A stretch of 64,000 nucleotides of DNA from a bacterium (GCA_030549815.1 JAUQQQ010000004.1:84138-148137); one strand, 5' to 3'; positions 44,675-53,707 are shown, numbered from the stretch's first letter. Made by a program: numbers and translations. Notes: generated from the sequence alone by a model not told the origin.

Positions 44675-46506
44675 AAAGCAATTCTAAATTTTTTGAATAC
44701 ATTCGTCCCTTAGGTATAGTGTTTGGGGACATTGGAACAAGCCCAATATATACAGTAAGTTTAGTAGGTTTTTTAATTAAACAAAAAGATCCAGAATTAA
44801 TAATGGGCAGTATTTCATTAATATTCTGGATATTAGTGCTAATTGTTTATATTCAGTATGCTTCAATAATTATGAACCTTAGTATAAGAGGAGAAGGAGG
44901 ACAATTAATAATAAGAGAATACGTAATGTCTTTAATAAGACGAAACGAAACACTGAGAAATATTGTATCAATATTGGGCTTATTTGGATTTTCTGCTGTA
45001 GTAAGTGAGGGAATACTAACTCCTGCAATAAGTATTCTTTCATCAGTAGAAGGGATAAAAATGATAGGACTGAACTTTAGCACATTTGATGTAATATTTA
45101 TCTCAATTTTAGTAACGATAATGCTTTTTAGCTTACAAAGGAGAGGTACTGATAAAGTATCCTACCTTTTTACTCCAATAATGATTGTTTGGTTTATTTC
45201 ATTGTTTTTGTTAGGCTTATTTTACACCATAAAAGAACCTTCAATTTTAAAAGCAATAAATCCATTGTATATAATAGAGTTAGTTCAAAAAGATCCAATC
45301 GATTTTTTAACTATTTTATCTTTTTGTATGTTAGCAATAACAGGAGTGGAAGGAATGTATGCGGATATGGGGCATTTGGGTAAGAAGCCCATAGTCCTTT
45401 CTTGGCACTTTGTATTCATATGTTTGATAACAAACTACTTTGGCCAAGGCGCTTTCTTCCTACTTCATTCAGATAAATTGACCGAATACAATTCCTTTCT
45501 TTTTTATATGGTAAAAGAAAGTGTACCTTTCCTTTATATACCAATGATAATACTTACTTTAATGGCAACAATCATTGCATCACAAGCAATGATAAGCGCA
45601 ATGTTTTCCATATTTTATCAAACATCGAATCTGGGGCTACTACCAAGAGTAAAATACATCCATACATCTACAGAACTTAAACATCAAATTTATGTGCCTT
45701 TCATTAATTGGCTATTAATGGTATTAGTCATTTTAACAATGATATTTTTTAAGAGTTCATCAAACATAGCTAATGCTTACGGCTTATCTGTTAATATAAC
45801 AATCGTTATTTCATGTATAATGGGAATTATTGCATTCTTATATAAAAGAAATTACATAATATCGCTTTTACTTTTCTTAGTCCTCTTACCAATAGATCTA
45901 CTATTTTTAATATCTAATTTTCATAAATTTAGTAGTGGTGGATACTTTCCTTTCATTACTGCTCTAATAATCCTTAGTTTAGTTTTAATCTATACAAAAG
46001 GAAATAGAAATCTTGGGAAAAAGCTAATATACGAAAAATATGATAAGTTTATTCAAAAATATGAACAATTATATAAAAATGAACCTAAGATAGAAGGAAC
46101 TGCCATATTTATGATCAGAGATATAAACATGATCTCTCCCTACATAATTAAAACAATTTTTGACTTCAAAATACTTTACAAAAACAATATATTCCTTTCC
46201 TTAAGGATAACTGATAACCCTTACGGAATAGAGTATAAATATACTCAAATAGAAAATGATAAAACTCAAAGTTTAGGATACATCGAAATAAAAGCAGGAT
46301 ATTTGGAAATAATCAACATAAATGATATTATATCAAAAATGAACATAAACCCAACAGTAGTTTTTTATGGTTATGAAAATATAACGACTAAGTCATTGAT
46401 AATGAATGTTTATGCTTTCCTTAAGAAGAATTCGCCAACAATCGTTGATTTCTATAACTTCCCATTATCGAAAACTATTGGGATAACAACTAATATTTAT
46501 TTATGA
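44671..46506 (+). CDS. kup: Kup-type potassium uptake permease
   Basis: A 611-residue KUP/HAK/KT potassium-proton symporter. The N-terminal signature GIVFGDIGTSPIYT (residues 14-27) and SIRGEGGQLIIREYVMSL are present, as are AITGVEGMYADMGHLGKKPI, YFGQGAF, and ATIIASQAMISAMFSIFYQTSNLGLLPRVK. About twelve transmembrane helices are followed by a roughly 150-residue soluble tail. Start overlaps the RCK-like gene (ATGA), so the channel-like, RCK-like and kup genes form a potassium unit at the end of this operon. Confidence 0.95.
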   Translation: MKSNSKFFEYIRPLGIVFGDIGTSPIYTVSLVGFLIKQKDPELIMGSISLIFWILVLIVYIQYASIIMNLSIRGEGGQLIIREYVMSLIRRNETLRNIVSILGLFGFSAVVSEGILTPAISILSSVEGIKMIGLNFSTFDVIFISILVTIMLFSLQRRGTDKVSYLFTPIMIVWFISLFLLGLFYTIKEPSILKAINPLYIIELVQKDPIDFLTILSFCMLAITGVEGMYADMGHLGKKPIVLSWHFVFICLITNYFGQGAFFLLHSDKLTEYNSFLFYMVKESVPFLYIPMIILTLMATIIASQAMISAMFSIFYQTSNLGLLPRVKYIHTSTELKHQIYVPFINWLLMVLVILTMIFFKSSSNIANAYGLSVNITIVISCIMGIIAFLYKRNYIISLLLFLVLLPIDLLFLISNFHKFSSGGYFPFITALIILSLVLIYTKGNRNLGKKLIYEKYDKFIQKYEQLYKNEPKIEGTAIFMIRDINMISPYIIKTIFDFKILYKNNIFLSLRITDNPYGIEYKYTQIENDKTQSLGYIEIKAGYLEIININDIISKMNINPTVVFYGYENITTKSLIMNVYAFLKKNSPTIVDFYNFPLSKTIGITTNIYL

Positions 46507-46916
46507 AATAAGACATTAAAATTGTTTGTAAAACAGATGAAGAAAGTGCTCCAAATGAGATTAGGAAATTATTAGCTTAGGTTAAAATACCATCCAATCT
46601 CCTATCATTAGTTTTTACCTGATTTGAATTTCTGCCATTTTACAAACAGGACATTGTCCAATACATATTTTTTAATTCCAAATCTTCTTTTTTATATCTA
46701 CATATTTTTATATATATTACAAAGTCTTGATGATAGATAAAACCCATCCGCAAATACTTCCCTTTACTATACTATATTAGCTTTATAGGTTATATATTGG
46801 TTATCGTCAAATTATCATTTTCTTATACTTCTTGAAATGTTTTGTAGTGTGTTAAATAGGAAAAAGTAGGAGTAGAAGGGAACTTCTTGCATTAAATTAG
46901 TTAAAATAACCTCTTA
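46507..46916. other. 410-bp convergent gap with no intact gene
   Basis: Between the stops of kup and flgC nothing intact is seen. A plus-strand open fragment near 46515-46578 reads like coding sequence (KTDEESAPNEIRKLLA, then stop). On the minus strand, a fragment around 46620-46690 contains CIGQCPVCK, which resembles half a zinc ribbon. Both may be remnants of decayed genes, or chance. No terminator hairpin with a T run was found, although both neighbours end here. Confidence 0.4.
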
Positions 46917-47369
46917 CTACTGTTGTTGAATTGATTCGAGTGCTTTTGTAGCCATAGTTTTTATTGATTCAACAACGCTTAGATTAGCTTCGTACATTCT
47001 CGATGCTTGTATCATTTTTGCCATTTCTTCTACGACATTAACATTAGGTAAGGTAACATAACCGTCTTTATCAGCATTTGGGTTATTAGGGTCATAAACC
47101 TTCCTAAAACCTGTATTATCCTGCTTTACACCTACAACCTGTGCTCCACTGAGTTGGTTTTCAAATTCTTCATCAAAACTAACTGTTAATATTCCTTCAT
47201 CTTCAGGGTCATTTAGAGGTTTTGAAGATATCAAAACGTCTTTTCTTTTGTAAGGTTGTCCATCTATGGTAGTTGTTGTATTGGCGTTAGCTATATTTTC
47301 TGCGATAACATCCATCATTTGTCTACTTACACTCATTCCAGTAGCAGCTATTCTTAAACTATCAAACAT
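46917..47369 (-). CDS. flgC: Flagellar basal-body rod protein FlgC
   Basis: A 150-residue proximal rod protein of the flagellum. The N-terminal rod motif (FDSLRIAATGMSVSRQMMDVIAENIANANTTTT) and the C-terminal helix (VNVVEEMAKMIQASRMYEANLSVVESIKTMATKALE) are typical, and the middle block DPNNPNADKDGYVTLPNVNVVEEM is diagnostic of FlgC. AGGAGGGG precedes the ATG. It is the third gene of flgB-fliE-flgC. Confidence 0.95.
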   Translation of the reverse strand: MFDSLRIAATGMSVSRQMMDVIAENIANANTTTTIDGQPYKRKDVLISSKPLNDPEDEGILTVSFDEEFENQLSGAQVVGVKQDNTGFRKVYDPNNPNADKDGYVTLPNVNVVEEMAKMIQASRMYEANLSVVESIKTMATKALESIQQQ

Positions 47370-47389
47370 AGCTACCCCTCCTTAACCTT

Positions 47390-47695
47390 TTATATATTTG
47401 TTTGAAATAGGGTTTTAGCTCCTTCTATTAGTTTTTGTGTTATATTTCTAATCATCTTCAAAGTTAATCCTGCTTCTTGCCATGCAAAAACAACTTGGTT
47501 TATATCTTTTACTTCTCCGGAAGCAACTTTTCTACTTATATCTCCTGCTTCTACTAATTTACTATTAGCAGAACTAACAGCATTTTTAAGGACTTCTCCA
47601 AATGTTGCCATTCCACTTTCGCTAACAGTATCATTTGTGGAAGTAAATGGATTTGCGATTTTGCCTGGTTTAGTTATATCGATTGGATTAAACAT
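47390..47695 (-). CDS. fliE: Flagellar hook-basal body complex protein FliE
   Basis: A 101-residue protein joining the MS ring to the rod. It matches FliE by size and by the conserved C-terminal half (DINQVVFAWQEAGLTLKMIRNITQKLIEGAKTLF, corresponding to the family pattern with R-N and K before a terminal amphipathic segment). The FGEVLKNAVSSANSKLVEA block is the usual middle helix. GGAGGGTG precedes the ATG. It lies between flgB and flgC rather than after flgC. Confidence 0.88.
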   Translation of the reverse strand: MFNPIDITKPGKIANPFTSTNDTVSESGMATFGEVLKNAVSSANSKLVEAGDISRKVASGEVKDINQVVFAWQEAGLTLKMIRNITQKLIEGAKTLFQTNI

Positions 47696-47712
47696 AAATT
47701 AATCACCCTCCT

Positions 47713-48123
47713 TTACATTCTTTCAAATATTTCGGTAAGAGATTTCAAAGGACTCGTTGCACCCCTTAACAGCAATTGATATTGTATTTGGTTTTCTAAG
47801 GATCTATTAACTTGTTCATTAATATCAACTTTTTGCCCCGTAGATGTAGCTTCGGGAGTAAAACTTGCTAATTCAATTTCTCCCCCTATGTGTCCTTCTT
47901 CATCTGCTTGCATTTTGACATTAAATGGATCAGAAGTTTTATCAAATTTTTCTTTTCTTATTTGAGCAAAGACTTCTTCAAAATTTAGATCTTTTGCTAC
48001 GTAATTAGGGTTGGTAGCATTGGCTATATTGCTTGCTATAACTTGTTGCCTTTGCCAAGCAGCTTCGGTTGCTTTCCTCATGTATTCGTAATGTTCACCT
48101 AAGAAATCTCCCAAGAAACTCAT
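47713..48123 (-). CDS. flgB: Flagellar basal-body rod protein FlgB
   Basis: A 136-residue rod protein. The N-terminal YMRKATEAAWQRQQVIASNIANATNPNYVAKDLNFEEVF is the rod motif in its FlgB form. The C-terminal helix begins around DINEQVNRSLENQIQYQLLLRG, with LKSLTEIFERM at the end. GGAGG lies 11 nt before the ATG. First of three flagellar genes; no other flagellar genes appear in the window. Confidence 0.93.
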   Translation of the reverse strand: MSFLGDFLGEHYEYMRKATEAAWQRQQVIASNIANATNPNYVAKDLNFEEVFAQIRKEKFDKTSDPFNVKMQADEEGHIGGEIELASFTPEATSTGQKVDINEQVNRSLENQIQYQLLLRGATSPLKSLTEIFERM

Positions 48124-48196
48124 TCTTTTTCACCTCCGTCTTTTATTACTTTTCTCATTATTTTTTAAAAAATTTTTAAAAAATTGTAAAAAAAAA

Positions 48197-50125
48197 TTAA
48201 ACAAATGGCTCTACTTCCAAATATTCAAGATAAGGATCAACGTATTTTATCCTTACTAAAACATTTTGACCCGTCTTAAATTGTCGTGGTTCTTTGAATA
48301 CTGCAATATAATTAAAATCAGGCAAATAAATTTTACCATTATTTATAACTATACCTTCAAATTTTTCTCCTTTTTGCATAGATAAATACTTTAGCAGAAA
48401 ATATTTATTCCTGCGTGTTTGCAACAACTGAGCCCTACTTAAATAATTCTCAATTTCTGGTAAAAGCTTAATAAGATCACTTTCCGCTAAAAATTGCTTA
48501 TTCTGAAGAAAGCAAATTAGTTGATACTGACAAAGCAAATCCAGAAATCTTCTTATAGGGGAAGTTATGGTAACATATTGTTCAACTCCAAGACCACTAT
48601 GAAAGCGAGGAATAAGAGAAAACTCAACTTTATTAAAATACTTTAATTGATTAAACACGTCAACAATACTATTAATCTCAATTATCTTATTTGGTTCCCT
48701 TTGGAATCTAAAAATACAAGGTACCTTATTATCAGCTAAAAATTTAGCAACAAAAGTATTTACTAATATCATAGCTTCCGATATCAAGTCCCTTGATTTT
48801 GTCATTTCTATTCTCTTTAAAACTAAATTCCCTTTAGGATCGATTTTGACCAATACTTCAGGTAGAAAAATAGAAAAGGCTCCATTTTGTAAGCGTCTAT
48901 CCTTATTAGCTCTCAAGATTTCATAAAGATCTTTCCAAAAACCATCACCACTTCCAATTCTTTCGTCAATATCCTCATAAACCATATTTTCATCCACCTT
49001 TATAACAGAAAGAAAAATATCAAATTTTAGTATTTCATAAGTATTTTTGTCTATTTCAAAAAGAAAAGTTACTGCATTTTTAGGATCATTTTTAACTAAA
49101 CTAAACTTTTTAAAAGTAATATCCTCAGGAAGCATTGGCATAATAAAATCAGGTAAATACAATGTTTGCATCCGTTTTAAGGCAGTATTAAACAAAGAGG
49201 AATTATGATCTATAAAGGAAGCAACATCAGAAATATGAATGTATAAAATCACTTTATCATGCATAAATTCTACGCTTATAGCATCATCAAAATCCTTAGT
49301 GTCTTCTGAATCTATGGTAAATGTATAAAGATTAGTTAAATCAACTCTGTTTTCAAATAATATTCCTTTATTAATTAAAATTTCTGCTTCTTTTTTGTCT
49401 TCCAAACTAAAGTTAGGGAACTTTGTTCTGGATATCTCAAAGAATAAATCCTCTTCAACCATTCCATTTTCCACTAAAAATTTAAAAAGATAATAAATAT
49501 TACTTATCCCTTTTTTTTTCAAAACTTCCTCAATAATATTTCTGTCTTTACATTCATCAAAAATAACATATCTTTTTAATTTATCAATCCAATAAGATTC
49601 ACTATCTGTTAAATTCTGGATACATCCATTAAAAAATTTTTCCAAAACTTTTTCAAATTCAAGCAATTTAAGTTCTTTTTCCTCTTGTTTTTGTTTTTTA
49701 TTTTGTATTTCTCTAACTTGTTTTTCAGATAATCTAAGTATAGTTCCCATTTTTGTAATAGAAAAATAGTTTTTAGTTTCAAATATTTTTCTAAGGAAAG
49801 CTGCAACTTCGTCATCGGTTGATTCTTTACCTAAATATAAGTCAGATATTTCTTTAGCATTGTATTCCTCTTCTTCTAAAATCTCCCATATTTCTTCTAA
49901 ATTAAAGTTTTCTTTTAATTTTTCTCTTAATTCGTTTTTTTCTAAAAGAATTTGTTGAATATCGTTGGTTGAAACCTTAAGATTATCAAGATAAACCAGA
50001 TCGGACGCATTTATCAATTCTTCTTTTAATGTAGGTAAAACAATACGTAACTTTTTATCTTTCTTTTCTTTTACGTAGCAACAAACGATTTTATTTTTCC
50101 AAAAAATTTCTGCTAAATATCCCAT
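48197..50125 (-). CDS. RNase II/R family exoribonuclease
   Basis: A 642-residue 3'-5' exoribonuclease. The RNB catalytic domain (about 265-560) has the acidic active site in FTIDSEDTKDFDDAISVE, then IHISDVASFI, SLFNTALKRMQTLYLPDFIMPMLPE and the closing YVTITSPIRRFLDLLCQYQL. The first 260 residues replace the usual cold-shock domains with a charged helical region, as in cyanobacterial/plastid-type RNB proteins; a short S1-like end follows the RNB (GEKFEGIVINNGKIYLP). The ATG has no ribosome-binding site. It precedes flgB by 73 bp. Confidence 0.88.
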   Translation of the reverse strand: MGYLAEIFWKNKIVCCYVKEKKDKKLRIVLPTLKEELINASDLVYLDNLKVSTNDIQQILLEKNELREKLKENFNLEEIWEILEEEEYNAKEISDLYLGKESTDDEVAAFLRKIFETKNYFSITKMGTILRLSEKQVREIQNKKQKQEEKELKLLEFEKVLEKFFNGCIQNLTDSESYWIDKLKRYVIFDECKDRNIIEEVLKKKGISNIYYLFKFLVENGMVEEDLFFEISRTKFPNFSLEDKKEAEILINKGILFENRVDLTNLYTFTIDSEDTKDFDDAISVEFMHDKVILYIHISDVASFIDHNSSLFNTALKRMQTLYLPDFIMPMLPEDITFKKFSLVKNDPKNAVTFLFEIDKNTYEILKFDIFLSVIKVDENMVYEDIDERIGSGDGFWKDLYEILRANKDRRLQNGAFSIFLPEVLVKIDPKGNLVLKRIEMTKSRDLISEAMILVNTFVAKFLADNKVPCIFRFQREPNKIIEINSIVDVFNQLKYFNKVEFSLIPRFHSGLGVEQYVTITSPIRRFLDLLCQYQLICFLQNKQFLAESDLIKLLPEIENYLSRAQLLQTRRNKYFLLKYLSMQKGEKFEGIVINNGKIYLPDFNYIAVFKEPRQFKTGQNVLVRIKYVDPYLEYLEVEPFV

Positions 50126-50241
50126 ATATAAAATTAGGATTTTTATCTGTCAAGAATCTTTACTTATAAACATAAACTTTGACGAACAAGTAGTTGGTCC
50201 TGTTTAATACCTAACAGAATATTCTTATTTTTAACATTTTC

Positions 50242-50270
50242 TTTACAATTAAACTTATACAACTTCTAAT
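50242..50270 (+). promoter_or_regulatory. Candidate sigma-70-type promoter of the paralog/helicase unit
   Basis: TTTACA (50242-50247), a 17-bp spacer and TCTAAT (50265-50270), each hexamer one base off consensus. Transcription would begin near 50277, giving a leader of about 30 nt that holds the AGGAGG ribosome-binding site of the first gene. It is the cleanest promoter-like site I found in the window. Confidence 0.6.
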
Positions 50271-50308
50271 TTTTGTCCTACAAATTTCCTTAACAGGAGG
50301 TGATTAAA

Positions 50309-50779
50309 ATGGATATGTCTGTAAATAATGTCGAAAGAGGAAGTAAAATAACATTCAAAGGAGTTGAGGTTACAGGACCAAAGGGAACCAAAGAAGTCGA
50401 AATTAGTGGTGACAAAGTTGAAAAAACTCCAGAAGATTCCTTTTGGCAAGGGGTAGGGAAAGGAATAGCAAGAGCTATAGTAGGTGGAGCATATCCAGTA
50501 ATAACAGGCACACTTAAAGCAGCTGAAGGGTATGAAAATGCCAAAGAAGCAGCAAAAGATGTTGGATTAAATGAATGGGGAATTGCGAAGGCAGGGCTTA
50601 AAGGAGCTTTAGTTGGTGGTATTAAAGGATTTGCACACGGATTACTTGATACTGCAGCTATAGGAGCATTAGTAGCATTAGGAGGAGTTCTTGGTGGTCC
50701 TTTAGGAGCTGCATTAGCAGCAACAGTAGGTGCAGGTTTCTACAACTTAGCAAAAGACGCCATTAGAGCTAACGATTAA
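50309..50779 (+). CDS. Small glycine-rich protein A of a paralogous pair
   Basis: An unrecognised 156-residue protein. Residues 12-45 form a polar, beta-prone cap (SKITFKGVEVTGPKGTKEVE, then ISGDKVEKTPEDSF). The rest is Gly/Ala-rich and hydrophobic with two membrane-active-looking stretches (about 49-70 and 115-150, e.g. ALVALGGVLGGPLGAALAATVGAGF) around a conserved EGYENAKEAAKDVGLNEW. Glycine-zipper spacing is frequent. No signal peptide or lipobox. Start is ATG 50309 with AGGAGG 8 nt upstream; a GTG three codons before overlaps that site. It precedes a paralog and a helicase gene. Pore-forming, membrane-associated or shell-like roles are guesses. Confidence 0.75.
   Translation: MDMSVNNVERGSKITFKGVEVTGPKGTKEVEISGDKVEKTPEDSFWQGVGKGIARAIVGGAYPVITGTLKAAEGYENAKEAAKDVGLNEWGIAKAGLKGALVGGIKGFAHGLLDTAAIGALVALGGVLGGPLGAALAATVGAGFYNLAKDAIRAND
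50341..50397 (+). repeat. Nucleotide-level repeat, copy 1 (in protein A gene)
   Basis: A stretch of about 57 bp that recurs at 50856-50912 with few mismatches; the first 25 bp are identical. It encodes the shared SKITFKGV-VTGP-GTKEV cap of the two paralogs. Such DNA identity, beyond what protein conservation needs, points to recent duplication or gene conversion. Confidence 0.85.
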
Positions 50780-50794
50780 AAAATAAATTAGCAG

Positions 50795-50806
50795 AAAGTG
50801 CACTTT
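50795..50806. promoter_or_regulatory. 12-bp perfect palindrome between the paralogs
   Basis: AAAGTGCACTTT, a perfect palindrome 11 bp before the ATG of the second paralog; the symmetry extends outward as AGA/TCT with one extra T. It could be an operator or an mRNA hairpin that limits translation of the second gene, which lacks a ribosome-binding site. Confidence 0.45.
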
Positions 50807-50812
50807 TCTAAA
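50797..50812 (+). repeat. Flanking direct repeat, left copy
   Basis: AGTGCACTTTTCTAAA, matching AGTTCACTTTTCTAAA at 53708-53723 with one mismatch. The two copies bracket the second paralog and the helicase gene exactly, lying just before the first start codon and 65 bp after the helicase stop. Confidence 0.5.
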
Positions 50813-50817
50813 GCTTT

Positions 50818-51411
50818 ATGAATGAAGTAAAAATAACAAATAAAATAAAATTAGAAAGTAAAATAACATTCAAAGGAGTTAAGGTTACAGGTCCAAATGG
50901 AACTAAAGAAGTTAAAATTACTGGAGATAAAATTGAAGAAACATTAAAAGATTCTTTTAAACAAGGATTACTTAAAGGTTTAGTTGTATCTACATTAGGA
51001 ATATCACTACCCCTATATACTACAGTGATGTTCTGGAGTGGATCAGCAAACGCACTACCAATCAAACTATACGGACTATTGGGATTATCATACCCACTTT
51101 TAATATCTATCATAAAAGCAATTGAAGGATACAAAAATTCAGAAAAAGCAGCAAAAGAGGTGGGATTAAATAAACAACAAAGTATAAACGCCGGAATTAA
51201 AGGGTCAATATTAGGATCAATTAAAGGTATTTGCCACGGATTAATCGACTACACAATATTAGGAACATCAACTTTAATGTTGTTAAGTTTAATTCCAGTA
51301 TCGCCAATTTTTACACCATTAGCAATATTATCAACAGGATTAGTATTAGGAGGATTGTATAATATTATTAAAGATAAAGTAAGGAAACACTTTTTATCAA
51401 ATAATAGATGA
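50818..51411 (+). CDS. Small glycine-rich protein B of a paralogous pair
   Basis: A 197-residue paralog of protein A. The cap SKITFKGVKVTGPNGTKEVK with ITGDKIEETLKDSFKQG and the middle EGYKNSEKAAKEVGLN, AGIKG, IKGICHGLID align directly. It differs by an extra hydrophobic insertion of about 35 residues (about 58-98, SLPLYTTVMFWSGSANALP and following) and a basic tail (KDKVRKHFLSNNR). Three to four hydrophobic segments are likely. No ribosome-binding site is seen before the ATG, and a palindrome lies just upstream. Its stop overlaps the helicase start (ATGA), linking it to the helicase. Confidence 0.78.
   Translation: MNEVKITNKIKLESKITFKGVKVTGPNGTKEVKITGDKIEETLKDSFKQGLLKGLVVSTLGISLPLYTTVMFWSGSANALPIKLYGLLGLSYPLLISIIKAIEGYKNSEKAAKEVGLNKQQSINAGIKGSILGSIKGICHGLIDYTILGTSTLMLLSLIPVSPIFTPLAILSTGLVLGGLYNIIKDKVRKHFLSNNR
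50856..50912 (+). repeat. Nucleotide-level repeat, copy 2 (in protein B gene)
   Basis: Second copy of the stretch at 50341-50397, encoding the shared N-terminal cap of the paralogs. Its first 25 bp equal those of the other copy. Confidence 0.85.
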
Positions 51412-53642
51412 AAATCTATATAACTCCAAATTCGAACTACCACACAACAGAGTATGAAAAGGGCAAAAAAATTTTTAAAATACCAAACATATTGGTTGAT
51501 GAAAACTTAAAAGACTTTATTCCTTACCCATCTCTTAACCCAGTTCAAACCATATTTTATAAATACTATGATAAGAATTTAAAAAATGTAATTGTTTCTA
51601 CACCAACATCATCAGGAAAAACTGGAATTATTTATCTTTCTTTATCCAAACACTTTGACGAAAATAAATTTAGAGGATTTATCTACGCTGGGCCAACAAA
51701 AGCATTAATCGAAGAAAAATACAAGGAATTTAAAAACTTTTTCACTCCTAAAAATTTATCCGTCGATATAAAAACAGGGGATTATATCTCAAAAAAGATT
51801 AGTCCTTCAACTAATATAATCTGCACTACCTACGACAGCTTGGCTATAGCAATAAGGAATAATATCGATTGGATAGACAAAAACTTCATAGTCATCGACG
51901 AAGTTCATAGTATAATATCCAACTTAGGTAAATACTTGATAGAAATTCTTGCACTTTGTAAAAATTACGATATTCCTCTAATTACACTTTCTGCTACATT
52001 ACCTATTTTGAAAGATTTGGAAGAATATCTTAAACCTGAATTAACCATAATAAGTGATTACAGGCCTGTAAAACTCAACCATTACTCCGTTTTCATCGAT
52101 AGTAACTTCTTGAAACACATAGATTTACCCGTAAAAACTAACAAAGTGGAAGAGAACTCAATAATTTTTGTGTTAAACAACGCAATAGAGAGAGCAAAAA
52201 GAAAAGAGAAAGTAATGATCTTTGTTTGGTCTAAAAATTTGGGATGGAAATTCTTAAAATTCGCCGAATTATTAGGTCTTAAAATAAAAAACCAAACCCT
52301 TAATTTTGAAAAAACTAAAGAACCAACTTCAGATATAGAAATAGCCTTCCATAATGCAGATATACCATTTGAAGAAAAACAAATGATAGAACAGGAATTT
52401 AGAAATGAAGGTTCAAATTTGAGAATTTTAATAGCAACTCAAACTTTAGCTTTGGGAGTAAATCTACCTGCAGACACCGCTTTTATAAATATCAAATCTT
52501 TCTTCAATAATGGAGAAATACAAATTTTACCATCAATTTTAGATATATTACAAGAAGAAGGTAGAGTTGGTAGATTTGGATTAAGAGAAGAAGGAACAAG
52601 TTTTAGAGTATTCTGGAGCAGCCCTAATTACCTAAGACCCAAACTGCAAAATTTAGAAAAAATAAACACAAACTTTTCTAATTTCTTTAATAACTCTTTT
52701 TTCTACAATACCTTATCAATACTTATTCTTTCATCCCTTAACCTTTTTAGTGATGAAAGATTAGTTTTTAGCTCTATTATAAGCAAATATCTTGAAAAAG
52801 ATGAATTAAAACAGATAACTTCAAGCTACATAAAAATCTTAGAAAAATGGAAATTTATAGAAAATAACACTTTGACAAATAAAGCTTTTATTTCTTTACT
52901 TTCCAACATCCCCCCTCACTTCTTACAGGGATTCCTTGAAATCAGAAAATACAAACGAGAAATAAAATACTATTACATTGATTTTGCATACATCCTCTCA
53001 ATAAGAAACCTCCTTCATACAAAGAATTTTATGTCATACGCAGAAGTCTATGGATATAAAAACTGGGAACATATAATTCAACATACATTTAACTTAACAA
53101 AATCAGATATGATTAAAATAAGAGAAATAATGAAAATGATGTTAGAAAATTACATCGGATTTTTTACTTTAGACGATAAATCAATCGAAAAATTATTCTT
53201 TAGCTTATGGGAATACTTAGGATGGATAACAGGAATAATCATCAACGAATACGAAAAACCAATTGGAGAATACTCAACTTTAAAAACAGATATAAATCAT
53301 CTCATATGGCTATTAAATAAAATACTAACAAAACAAGAAATAGAACAAGACAAAGAATTTATAAAAAGACTTGAATTAAGCCTAATTTACGGATGTAATC
53401 CCAATTATTCAATATTGGGAAAAATAAAGGATATCGGACACAAAAGATTATCCATAATATCTAACATATTGAGAGAAAACAAAATAGAATACATAGAAAA
53501 TGAAAACCAAATACTTGAAATTAAGGATAAATTTAATTTACATCAAAATCATGAATTAAAGACGATATATAGTATAATAGAAAAGCATTTGAAAAAGCAA
53601 AATTTAGCTTCATTAGAAAGATCAAACATAGAAACCAAATAG
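51408..53642 (+). CDS. Superfamily 2 helicase, Ski2/Hel308-like
   Basis: A 744-residue SF2 helicase. Motifs in order: Q-like LNPVQ (43-47), motif I STPTSSGKT (64-72), Ia AGPTKAL, II DEVH (164-167), III SATLP (195-199), IV region IFVWS, V TQTLALGVNLP and VI QEEGRVGRFG (382-391). The C-terminal 350 residues are helical, with a ratchet-like part and a possible helix-hairpin-helix (GCNPNYSILGKIKDIGHKRL, about 663-685). This fits Ski2/Hel308 helicases acting on forked DNA or structured RNA. The N-terminal 35 residues are unlike the family. It is translationally coupled to protein B, an unusual companion for a repair helicase. Confidence 0.85.
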   Translation: MKIYITPNSNYHTTEYEKGKKIFKIPNILVDENLKDFIPYPSLNPVQTIFYKYYDKNLKNVIVSTPTSSGKTGIIYLSLSKHFDENKFRGFIYAGPTKALIEEKYKEFKNFFTPKNLSVDIKTGDYISKKISPSTNIICTTYDSLAIAIRNNIDWIDKNFIVIDEVHSIISNLGKYLIEILALCKNYDIPLITLSATLPILKDLEEYLKPELTIISDYRPVKLNHYSVFIDSNFLKHIDLPVKTNKVEENSIIFVLNNAIERAKRKEKVMIFVWSKNLGWKFLKFAELLGLKIKNQTLNFEKTKEPTSDIEIAFHNADIPFEEKQMIEQEFRNEGSNLRILIATQTLALGVNLPADTAFINIKSFFNNGEIQILPSILDILQEEGRVGRFGLREEGTSFRVFWSSPNYLRPKLQNLEKINTNFSNFFNNSFFYNTLSILILSSLNLFSDERLVFSSIISKYLEKDELKQITSSYIKILEKWKFIENNTLTNKAFISLLSNIPPHFLQGFLEIRKYKREIKYYYIDFAYILSIRNLLHTKNFMSYAEVYGYKNWEHIIQHTFNLTKSDMIKIREIMKMMLENYIGFFTLDDKSIEKLFFSLWEYLGWITGIIINEYEKPIGEYSTLKTDINHLIWLLNKILTKQEIEQDKEFIKRLELSLIYGCNPNYSILGKIKDIGHKRLSIISNILRENKIEYIENENQILEIKDKFNLHQNHELKTIYSIIEKHLKKQNLASLERSNIETK

Positions 53643-53707
53643 AAACTTGACATCTTTTCTTGTTTACAAAGTTCAAATAAAAATAGATAAAATCCGTCTA
53701 CTGTGGT

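Noticed and set aside
50120-50152. TTGACA-17 bp-TATATA on the minus strand just before the RNase II/R family gene
   Set aside because: The -10 hexamer overlaps the ATG, so transcription would begin inside the gene, and no downstream in-frame start fits; probably chance in AT-rich DNA.
50300-53642. Known defence system around the helicase
   Set aside because: No nuclease, methylase, TIR, reverse transcriptase or Cas motif was seen in the three genes, so no named system fits; left as a candidate of unknown type.
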